A stretch of DNA of 64,000 nucleotides, from NCBI GenBank assembly GCA_963769715.1, contig CAVYNE010000030.1, forward strand, positions 124,001 to 188,000. Direction: 5' to 3'. Source of the DNA: Palsa-504 sp963769715. GTDB lineage: Bacteria; Actinomycetota; Actinomycetes; Streptosporangiales; Streptosporangiaceae. Shown piece after piece: positions 57,345 through 64,000 of the stretch; the first letter of the stretch is position 1; every line of letters starts with the position of its first letter. A model generated the notes under the pieces. It was not told the DNA's origin. It did not search any database and worked only from the letters and a program-made list of their open reading frames with translations. Both the position numbers and the translations under genes were made by a program.

Positions 57345-58571
57345 CTAGCCGGGCCCGGCGCGGACCGCGCCGGGCGCGCCGAGATCCTCGGGCTGGCCCT
57401 GCGCATCCGGCGAGCGCCCCGGCTGAGCGAGCCCGCGGGATCGGTAGGCATACCAAGCCATGTAGGCCAAGAACACCAGCCCAGCGCCCAGGAAGCAGTT
57501 GGCGACGAGCGTCAGCAGCCAGTGAAATCCGTATTCGCGCGGCCCACCCGAATGCGGCGTGAACCAGAACGGGGCCAGCGCGAACAGCAGGTACCCGGCG
57601 GCCGCGGCGATCCGGTGCCCGGCGCGCACCAGCAGGACCAGGGCGGGCACGATCCATACCCAGTGATGCGCCCAGGAAATCGGCGACACGAGGAGCCCGG
57701 TGGCTCCGGTGACCGCGGTGGCGCCCAGCCAGTCCTGCCTCCTGGCCAGAATGGCGGCCGCGGTCAGGCCGATAACGGCGAATGCGAACGGGATGATGAT
57801 CCACCAGGCACCGATATGCCCCTGTCCCTCGGCGATCCGGATCGCCGTCCCGTAGGGCGACTGGTTGCTGATATAGGGAGCGCCAACGCGTTTGGTGTCA
57901 TGGGAAAGGTGTTCCCAGTACAGTTTCGAGGCGCGGGGCGCGACTCCGAACCCGATAAGCCCGCACACGATAAAAGTGCCGGCCGCTACGAAGGCCGCCT
58001 TCGTCCGGCCGGCCAGCAGGAACAACACGATGAAGATGGCTGGCGTCAGCTTGATTGCGGCTGCTATCCCCACGCCGATGCCCGCGACGCGACCGTGCGA
58101 GACGCGCCAGATATCGGTGAGGATCAGGGCCAGCAGGATCAGGTTGATCTGGCCGAGGAACAGCGTCTCGTATACCGGGTCAAGCGCCATCGCGGCCGCG
58201 ACGAGGCCCGCCACCATGAGCCGCGACGGCCGGTAGCCCGCGAGTTTCACGATAAGGATGCAGGAATAGGCGAGCGCCACCACCGAGACCAGGTCCCACC
58301 CCACCCGCGCCACGGCGAGCGGCAGCGTCGCGACCGGCACGAACACAATGGCCGCGAACGGCGAATAGGTAAACCAGTGACCGTACGCCAGCGTCAGGTA
58401 GAGGCGGTCATCATGCAGGACGGCATGGCCGCCCCACATGTAGATGCGGAAATCCAGGGCGTTATACGTGGCGGCGAATACGATGACCGCCGCGACCTCG
58501 AGGCCGAGCACACCGTAGCTGACCGGAGTAACCCATCGCCTCCCGGCCGCCGGCTGCTGGTCCGCTGACAC
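57345..58571 (-). CDS. GT87-family membrane glycosyltransferase
   Basis: 408 aa. About ten hydrophobic segments; after the first TM an acidic DFRIYMWGGHAVLHDDRLY loop with the catalytic Asp typical of polyprenol-phosphate-mannose-dependent alpha-(1-2)-mannosyltransferases, then YSPFAAIVFVPVATL, QINLILLALILTDIWR, and the conserved GVGIAAAIKLTPAIF (IK.TP). Later SPISWAHHWVWIVPAL. Acts in the membrane on a lipid-linked glycan or glycolipid. It is antisense to the over-long SDR frame. Confidence 0.88.
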   Translation of the reverse strand: MSADQQPAAGRRWVTPVSYGVLGLEVAAVIVFAATYNALDFRIYMWGGHAVLHDDRLYLTLAYGHWFTYSPFAAIVFVPVATLPLAVARVGWDLVSVVALAYSCILIVKLAGYRPSRLMVAGLVAAAMALDPVYETLFLGQINLILLALILTDIWRVSHGRVAGIGVGIAAAIKLTPAIFIVLFLLAGRTKAAFVAAGTFIVCGLIGFGVAPRASKLYWEHLSHDTKRVGAPYISNQSPYGTAIRIAEGQGHIGAWWIIIPFAFAVIGLTAAAILARRQDWLGATAVTGATGLLVSPISWAHHWVWIVPALVLLVRAGHRIAAAAGYLLFALAPFWFTPHSGGPREYGFHWLLTLVANCFLGAGLVFLAYMAWYAYRSRGLAQPGRSPDAQGQPEDLGAPGAVRAGPG

Positions 58572-58580
58572 CCGTGCATG

Positions 58581-59213
58581 CTACGTCAGGAGCAGGGCGG
58601 CGAACGCGTCGGCCATGAGCTGGTGCCCGCTGGCGTTCGGGTGAATCCGGTCCGGCCCGAACAGTTCCGGGTTGGCCGCCCCGGGCATCTCCCAGATGTC
58701 GAGACAGACCGCGCCCCGGCGGGCCGCTTGTTCGCGGATGATGTCGCTGGCCCGCCGCATGCGCTGGCGCGCCACCTCGACCAGGTTGGCGGGCAGCGAC
58801 ATGATCGCGGCGATGTCCGGCAGAGTGCAGGTCAGCACCGTGGCTCCGGTCGTGGTCAGGCCGTCGAGCAACCGCCCGAGCTCGGCGGCGAAGCACTCCT
58901 CGCTGAAGGCGGGGTCCCGGATGTCGTTCATCCCCACCGTGACGCTGACCAGATCGGGCCCCATCCGCGCCACTGCGGGCAGCTGCCGCTCGAGCACCAC
59001 CGCTACGCTGGCGCCATCGGCGGCCAGGTTGGTCAGCGTGCAGGGCACCGCGGTCCGCGCGCTCAAGATTCCGGCCAGCCGCCGCGCCCACCCGACCCGG
59101 ACGCCCGCTGGGCCGTGGTCGTCCCGCCCAGCCGTCAGGCTGTCCCCGAGCGCCACATAGTTCGGCCAGTTCCTCCTGCGGCCCACGCTGCTCACGCTGT
59201 CCACGCTGTCCAT
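58581..59213 (-). CDS. SGNH/GDSL-family esterase
   Basis: 210 aa. Block I VALGDSLTAGRDD (nucleophile Ser) at about 20, block III VTVGMNDIRDP at about 90, block V FGPDRIHPNASGHQLMADAF at about 185. Without a signal peptide, thus cytosolic. N-terminal DSVDSVSSV comes from a short 12-bp repeat. Nine bases separate it from the GT87 stop. Probably hydrolyses a small ester or acyl group. Confidence 0.9.
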   Translation of the reverse strand: MDSVDSVSSVGRRRNWPNYVALGDSLTAGRDDHGPAGVRVGWARRLAGILSARTAVPCTLTNLAADGASVAVVLERQLPAVARMGPDLVSVTVGMNDIRDPAFSEECFAAELGRLLDGLTTTGATVLTCTLPDIAAIMSLPANLVEVARQRMRRASDIIREQAARRGAVCLDIWEMPGAANPELFGPDRIHPNASGHQLMADAFAALLLT

Positions 59214-59364
59214 GGCTCCACGCTAAGCCACCGTCCGCTAGCGCCCGCGTCCCGCTGACTGCACATACCATTCGAAAGATCCATGCCGAACGGATGATGC
59301 TTTACGGGGTGGCTCAGCCGGACGATTTACCTGGCGGACGATTAACTGGGCGGAAGGGGAACGG

Positions 59365-60648
59365 TTGGCTCGCGCGCCTCTGCTGCAGACGGACCCGTCG
59401 CAGGTCGGACGGTACCGCCTGGTCGCTCGGCTGGGCGCGGGCGGGATGGGCGTCGTCTATCTCGGCGTGTCACCGGATGGTCAGCAGGTCGCGGTGAAGG
59501 TACTGCGCCCCGAACTGGCCGACAATCCGGAATTCCGGGTCAGGTTCGGCCGTGAGGTCACCATGCTGGCCCGCGTCCAGAGCGTGTGCACGGTGCGGGT
59601 GATCCAGGCCGATACCCAGGCCCCGAAGCCGTTCCTGGTCACCGAGTACGCCGACGGACCCTCGCTGTCCGAGTACATCGACGCCCGCGGGCCGCTCGAC
59701 GCCGGGATGCTGTACGGCCTGGCGACCGGGCTGGCGGAGGCGCTGGCGGCCATCCACGCGGCCGGGATCGTGCACCGGGACCTCAAGCCCTCCAACGTCC
59801 TGCTCACCGCGGGTGGCCCGAAGGTCATCGACTTCGGCATCGCCCAGGCGCTGGACACGACCAGCCTCACCAGGACCGGCATCACACTCGGCTCGTCCGG
59901 GTTCATGGCCCCCGAGCAGATCATGGGCAAGGCCGGGATGGCGGCGGACATCTTCACCTGGGCCGTGACGGTGGCCTACGCGGCCAGCGGGCGGTCGCCG
60001 TTCGGGACCGGGGCGGCCGACGCCATCTTGTACCGGATCGTGCACGCCGCACCCGACATCAGCGCGGTGCCGCCCGGGCTGCGCCCGCTGGTCGAGGCCG
60101 CCCTGGCCAAGGAGCCGAGCGCTCGGCCCACCGCGCCGCAGTTGCTGAGCCAGCTGACGCAGACCGCCGCTCGGCCATCTGCCGGGTACGGCAACGCCAC
60201 CCAGACCATCCTCGCGCAGACCTGGCACCCGTCCGCGACGCGTCCGGCCGGGCCCCCGTCGGGTCCTACCGGGCCCCCGCCGGGTGTCGCGCCGCCTCCC
60301 GGGTCGCGGTCCCCGCGCCGCCGCAAGATCCTGCTCCCGATCGTGCTCTCCCTGGCGTTCCTGCTGGCCGCCGGGGGCACCGCGATCGGTTTGGCCCTGG
60401 CCGGACAGTCGGCCGGCCCGCACGGGGGCACGGCCACCAGCACGCCGCCGACCCGATCGGCGCAGATCACCCCGGCCACCACGCACAGCAGCACGACGGC
60501 GCCGCCCACCTCCCCGGCCGCGAGCACCACGAGCCCGGCCACCACGAGCCCGGCCACCACGAGCCCGGCCACCACGCCCGCCAGCACTCCGGCGAGTACC
60601 CCGGCCACTACGGGCGCGACCAGCACGCCCGCCAGCACTCCGACCTAA
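59365..60648 (+). CDS. Membrane Ser/Thr protein kinase
   Basis: 427 aa from TTG 59365 (AAGGGGAACGG upstream). Kinase domain 15-285: LGAGGMGVVYLG, VAVKVL (Lys), HRDLKPSNVLL, VIDFGIAQ, APEQIM. A Pro/Gly-rich linker (about 290-315), one TM (KILLPIVLSLAFLLAAGGTA at about 325), and an extracellular Thr/Ser/Pro/Ala tail with repeats (ATTSPATTSPATT) and no PASTA or other sensor domain. Such PknB-like kinases sense cell-wall or envelope state. Divergent from the GDSL gene. Confidence 0.92.
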   Translation: MARAPLLQTDPSQVGRYRLVARLGAGGMGVVYLGVSPDGQQVAVKVLRPELADNPEFRVRFGREVTMLARVQSVCTVRVIQADTQAPKPFLVTEYADGPSLSEYIDARGPLDAGMLYGLATGLAEALAAIHAAGIVHRDLKPSNVLLTAGGPKVIDFGIAQALDTTSLTRTGITLGSSGFMAPEQIMGKAGMAADIFTWAVTVAYAASGRSPFGTGAADAILYRIVHAAPDISAVPPGLRPLVEAALAKEPSARPTAPQLLSQLTQTAARPSAGYGNATQTILAQTWHPSATRPAGPPSGPTGPPPGVAPPPGSRSPRRRKILLPIVLSLAFLLAAGGTAIGLALAGQSAGPHGGTATSTPPTRSAQITPATTHSSTTAPPTSPAASTTSPATTSPATTSPATTPASTPASTPATTGATSTPASTPT

Positions 60649-60650
60649 GG

Positions 60651-63581
60651 TCACCACCCTTGCGTCAGCACCCGGTCGAGGGCGTCGGCGAAGAAGTCGG
60701 CGCCCTCGGTATCCAGGCACAGCGGGGGCTTGATCTTGAGCACGCACATCCGGTCGCTGGTGGGCTGGATGACCACGCCGAGCTCGAGCATGCGGTCGCA
60801 GATGGCCATGGTCTCCTCGGTCGCGGGCTCCAGCGTGCCCCGGTCCCGGACGAACTCCACGCCCAGGTAGAGCCCGGACCCGTGGACGGCGCCGATCAGC
60901 TCGTGCCGTTCGGCTAGCTCTTCCAGCCGGGCCTTCAGGTGCCCGCCCACCCGCGCGGCGTTGGCCGCCAAGCCCTCGTCGCGGATCACGTCCAGGACGG
61001 TCAGGCCGATGACGCAGGAGACGGGGCTGCCGCCGGTGGAGGAGAAGAAGTAGCCCTCGTCGCGGTACCGCTCGGCGATGCCGCGGGAGGTGATGACCGC
61101 GCCGAGCGGGTAGCCGTTGCCCATGGCCTTGGCCACCGTGACCACGTCCGGCACCACGCCCTGCTGCTCGAAACCCCAGAACCAGTGGCCGAGGCGGCCG
61201 TAGCCGACCTGGATCTCGTCCGCGATGGCGAGCCCGCCGCAGTGCCTGACCTCGGCGTAGACCGCGGCCAGGTAGCCGTCGGGCAGCGCCATGCCGCCGG
61301 CGTTGCCGTAGAACGGCTCGGCCAGGAACGCCGCGGGCGGGCGGCCGCTGGCCGCGAGCTCGCTGATGGCCTGCACGGCGTCGCCGGCGTACCGGTCGGC
61401 GTCGGCGCCGCGGTAGCGCCCGCGGTAAGAGTTCGGCGCGTCCACCGCGTGCACCCAGCGGGGCCGGGTGCTCAATGCGTTCGGGTTGTCGGCGACCGAG
61501 GTCGAGACGGCGTCCGAGGCGTACGTCCAGCCGTGGTAGGCCTCGCGCACGGCCACCACGTCCCGGCGCCCGGTGGCGACCAGGGCCAGCCGGATGGCCA
61601 GGTCGACCGCCTCGGACCCCGAATTCACCAGGAACACCGTGTCCAGCGGCTCGGGCAGCAGGCCCGCCAGCCGCTCGGAGAACTCGACCACCGAGGAGTA
61701 GTTGAACCGGGAGTTGGTGTTCAGCCGCCGCAGCTGCCGGGCCACGGCCGCCTCGATCCGCGGGTGCGAGTGGCCGAGCACGGCCACGTTGTTCACCATG
61801 TCCAGGTAGACCCGGCCGTCGGTGGCGGCCAGATGGTGCCGCCAGCCGCGTTCGATGCGCGGCGGATCGAGGTAGTAGTGCTCCTGCACGGCGGCGAACG
61901 ACGCGGCACGCCGGCCCAGCAGATCGTCGGGCGTAGTGAGCCCAGCTGCGCCCGGCAGGCCGAGCAGCGGCGCCGGGTCCGCGGTGACCGCGAGCCAGCC
62001 GGCCGCGTACTCGGGCCGGACCAGCGCCGGCGCCGGCGGCGCGGCCGCGCCCCGCAGGCTCACCTGAAGCCTGGTCCGGGCAGGCAGCCGGAGCAGCGGC
62101 CCGCCCCTGGGTACGCTGCGGCTCGATACGCCGCTGTCCGCAGCTCGTTCGGCCCCAGGACCGTGCAGCGTCAGCACCAGGCCGCCGCCGGTGAGCACCA
62201 GCTGGCCCGCGGCGGGCGCGGCCACCTCGCCCGCCCACGGCGCGGTCAGTTCCGCCGCCTCGGCCAGCCACACGTCCATGCCGGTGGCGACGCTGGCCGG
62301 CGAGACCCCGGCCAGCGCGGCGGCGGCGGTCAGCCGCGGCTGACCGAACCGGGTGATCACCGCCTCGGCCCCCGCCGCCAGCTCCGTCGCTGCCAGCCGG
62401 TCCGCCAGGCCCGGCTCGAGCCAGGCCCCCGCGTCAGTCGCATCCGACAGCGTCGACAGGTCGAGCACGCCGCACCGCGCCGGCCCTAGCATCGTCCCCG
62501 CCGGAACGCGCACCGGCGGGCGGCCGAAACCGAGATCGTCCATGATCAGGCCGGTCATCACCTCGGCCGGGACCGCCACCGCCTGGGACAAGGTGGTCCG
62601 CTCGTGTTCCAGGGCACCGGTCACGTACTCGTTGCCGTCGTCGATCGCGGCCTGCTGCTCGCCGCTGACGACCAGCACGGCGGCACGCAGCACGACCAGC
62701 GGCCACAGCGCCGCGGCCTCCTCGGGCGACAGCGGCCGGATCCGGTGGAAGGAGCGGACCGCGGGCAGCACCGAGCACGGCTCGGCCCCGGCGTGCCGCA
62801 GCACCGAGGTGATCGCCACGGCGAGCTCGCCGACCGCCCAGGAGGTGGTCAGGTCCCCGAAGTCGATCACGCCGTCCGGGGTGCGCAGGCCGCCTCGGGT
62901 GGTGCACACCACGTTGTCATCGGTCACGTCGCCGTGCACGGCCTGCCGCGGCAGGTGCCCGGCGAGCGGCTGGATCCGGTGCCAGGCCTGGCCGGCTTCG
63001 TCCGCGACGCGCCCGCGCAGCGAGGCGTCCCTTACGTGCCCGGCCAGCCGCCCGACCACGCGATCGGCGTGCCGCAGGTCCCACTGCAGCACCCGGTCCA
63101 GCCCGGGGTGGGTGAAGTAGCGCAGCGCCCGGCTCACCTGGCCGGCCACCGCGCCGATCCCCGCGACTACCCGGGGTGACAGGTAACCCGGCCCGGTGAG
63201 GGTGCCGCCGGGCAGGTAGCGCAGGACCCGGGCGATGGCGGGCCCGCTTTGCGTGACCACGGTGGCCGGCCCGTGCGCCACGGTCCCGGCGCGCAGCCCG
63301 CCGGCCGCGGCGGCGACCTGATCCGCCGCGGCGTCCTGCGCCTCGATCTCGGCCATGGTGAAGGCCGGGTTGGCGACCTTCAGCACGCCGGCCACCTCGC
63401 CGTCCGCCTCGACCAGCAAGAAGTTGCTGTCCTGCTGACTACCCAGCGGCCGCGCCCGCACCATGAGGCCGAACGAGGAGGCTGCGAGCCGTTCGGCCTC
63501 TTCGACCGTCACCAGCGGAACGGGGAGCGCGCCGTAACGGAAGAAATCGACCCCGGACTCGGACCTAGGGCGTGACGACAA
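60651..63581 (-). CDS. Aminoglycoside-phosphotransferase-like / class III aminotransferase fusion
   Basis: 976 aa from TTG 63581. N-terminal APH-like kinase (about 25-340): DSNFLLVEADGEVAGVLKV, catalytic VHGDVTDDNVVCT, VIDFGDLTTSWAVGELAVAI. A middle beta-rich stretch (about 395-540) ends at the aminotransferase (about 550-976): VYLDMVNNVAVLGHSHPRI, VNSGSEAVDLAIRLAL, AFLAEPFYGNAGGMALP, IADEIQVGYGRLGHWFWG and PLP-lysine VTVAKAMGNGYPLGAVI. Similar fused enzymes are related to ethanolaminephosphate/hydroxylysine phosphate lyases, so a kinase then phospholyase or transaminase sequence on one amino-alcohol is plausible. Its start overlaps the quinone oxidoreductase stop by 17 bases. Confidence 0.9.
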   Translation of the reverse strand: MSSRPRSESGVDFFRYGALPVPLVTVEEAERLAASSFGLMVRARPLGSQQDSNFLLVEADGEVAGVLKVANPAFTMAEIEAQDAAADQVAAAAGGLRAGTVAHGPATVVTQSGPAIARVLRYLPGGTLTGPGYLSPRVVAGIGAVAGQVSRALRYFTHPGLDRVLQWDLRHADRVVGRLAGHVRDASLRGRVADEAGQAWHRIQPLAGHLPRQAVHGDVTDDNVVCTTRGGLRTPDGVIDFGDLTTSWAVGELAVAITSVLRHAGAEPCSVLPAVRSFHRIRPLSPEEAAALWPLVVLRAAVLVVSGEQQAAIDDGNEYVTGALEHERTTLSQAVAVPAEVMTGLIMDDLGFGRPPVRVPAGTMLGPARCGVLDLSTLSDATDAGAWLEPGLADRLAATELAAGAEAVITRFGQPRLTAAAALAGVSPASVATGMDVWLAEAAELTAPWAGEVAAPAAGQLVLTGGGLVLTLHGPGAERAADSGVSSRSVPRGGPLLRLPARTRLQVSLRGAAAPPAPALVRPEYAAGWLAVTADPAPLLGLPGAAGLTTPDDLLGRRAASFAAVQEHYYLDPPRIERGWRHHLAATDGRVYLDMVNNVAVLGHSHPRIEAAVARQLRRLNTNSRFNYSSVVEFSERLAGLLPEPLDTVFLVNSGSEAVDLAIRLALVATGRRDVVAVREAYHGWTYASDAVSTSVADNPNALSTRPRWVHAVDAPNSYRGRYRGADADRYAGDAVQAISELAASGRPPAAFLAEPFYGNAGGMALPDGYLAAVYAEVRHCGGLAIADEIQVGYGRLGHWFWGFEQQGVVPDVVTVAKAMGNGYPLGAVITSRGIAERYRDEGYFFSSTGGSPVSCVIGLTVLDVIRDEGLAANAARVGGHLKARLEELAERHELIGAVHGSGLYLGVEFVRDRGTLEPATEETMAICDRMLELGVVIQPTSDRMCVLKIKPPLCLDTEGADFFADALDRVLTQGW

Positions 63582-64000
63582 TCCGGCCTACTGTGTCGCC
63601 GTCAGCCAGCCGGTGCAGGGCTTCCGGCACCTCCTCCAGGCCGACCCGCTCGCCGACCAGCGGGCGGATCGCGCCCTCGGCGACCAGCTTGGTGAGCTGC
63701 CGGTGGCATTCCCCGATGAGCTCGGGGATCTTGGTCTGGTACAGGCCCCAGTGCAGGCCCACGATCGAGTAGTTCTTGATCAGCGCGTGGTTCAGCGTGG
63801 CCGACGGGATCTGCCCGCTGGCGAAGCCCACCACCAGGATCCGGCCCTCGAACGCGATGCACTTGGTGGACCGGGCGTACGCCTCGCCGCCCACCGAGTC
63901 GTAGATCACGTCAGCGCCGCGCCCGCCGGTGACCTCCTTGACCACCTCGACGAAGTCCTGGCTGCGCCGGTCGATGACGACGTCCGCGCCGAGGTCGCGG
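63565..64000 (-). CDS. NADPH:quinone oxidoreductase-type dehydrogenase, partial
   Basis: The frame is open to the right edge; the N-terminal part and start are outside. RDLGADVVIDRRSQDFVEVV, then VIYDSVGGEAYARSTKCIAF and GRILVVGFASGQIPS are the Rossmann part of the zinc-less MDR quinone oxidoreductase family, ending LEEVPEALHRLADGDTVGRIVV and P. Upstream gene of the fusion enzyme and translationally overlapping with it. Confidence 0.88.
   Translation of the reverse strand, partial: RDLGADVVIDRRSQDFVEVVKEVTGGRGADVIYDSVGGEAYARSTKCIAFEGRILVVGFASGQIPSATLNHALIKNYSIVGLHWGLYQTKIPELIGECHRQLTKLVAEGAIRPLVGERVGLEEVPEALHRLADGDTVGRIVVTP

Noticed and set aside
1..64000. tRNA or rRNA genes
   Set aside because: I looked for T-loop (GGTTCRA) and cloverleaf patterns near aminoacyl-tRNA synthetase genes and saw none; a scan with a dedicated tool could still find one.

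Overview
The window is GC-rich (roughly 70% by eye) with dense, often overlapping genes, frequent GTG/TTG starts and very strong third-position G/C. The gene set points to a filamentous or spore-forming actinomycete: XRE/DUF5753 regulators with DUF397 partners, a DUF574-type SAM methyltransferase, LAL/MalT-type LuxR regulators, PASTA-less Ser/Thr kinase, GTP-dependent PEP carboxykinase, class I lysyl-tRNA synthetase (LysK), MT0933-like and DUF1918 small proteins. I cannot name the genus; Streptosporangiales or a related order is my inference.

Layout. 1-2.7 kb: a lipoprotein gene cut by the left edge and an FAD monooxygenase. 2.7-9.0 kb: an accessory island with visibly lower GC, holding the least explained material in the window. 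Four divergent units each have a small minus-strand gene starting with a TDxS...P..R motif and a plus-strand promoter of the form TTGACA-19 nt-TACTAN; three of those promoters lead to a ribbon-helix-helix-like gene. A DUF397 protein and an orphan XRE/DUF5753 regulator lie in the same island. 9.4-13.5 kb: DUF1918, a 14-TM drug exporter divergent from an HxlR repressor, and an ATP-dependent DNA ligase. 13.5-18.9 kb: repeat-rich, unstable stretch: a 25-bp x 6 tandem array, a 49-bp palindromic insertion, a pair of ~94-bp inverted repeats around a split ABC exporter and MarR gene, and a frameshifted IS630-family transposase.

18.9-31.7 kb: pckG-glgC (gluconeogenesis to glycogen), two tandem giant LuxR (LAL) regulators, a DUF574 methyltransferase, a complete XRE-DUF397 pair, and hisS. 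31.9-37.4 kb: MT0933-like protein with its own promoter and terminator, an O-methyltransferase, a frameshifted proline iminopeptidase, DUF6918, a NERD nuclease-domain protein and an atypical cysteinyl-tRNA synthetase. 37.9-41.0 kb: a 1058-residue iron/haem protein combining a ferritin-like domain, two CDGSH clusters, a 4Fe-4S-type domain and a truncated-globin domain. 41-47 kb: second MFS exporter, RecD2 helicase, AhpD-like protein, ferredoxin reductase-like flavoprotein and a 53-aa protein.

47.2-50.3 kb: a compact four-gene operon (PTPS/QueD homologue, methyltransferase, GT4 glycosyltransferase, SDR) that looks like a small pterin- or deazapurine-derived metabolite pathway. 50.5-52.6 kb: a two-component pair whose response regulator appears to carry two tandem HTH units. 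52.6-64 kb: a sedolisin fragment, lysK with a translationally coupled acidic protein, an M20 peptidase, an SDR lacking a normal stop, a GT87 membrane glycosyltransferase, a GDSL esterase, a membrane Ser/Thr kinase, a 976-aa kinase-aminotransferase fusion and the end of a quinone oxidoreductase gene.

Two themes run through the window: several genes are broken by single indels (ABC exporter, transposase, pip, possibly the SDR at 56.6 kb), and short perfect tandem duplications of 12-28 bp are common inside and between genes. Either real instability or assembly error could explain the first; the second is directly visible.
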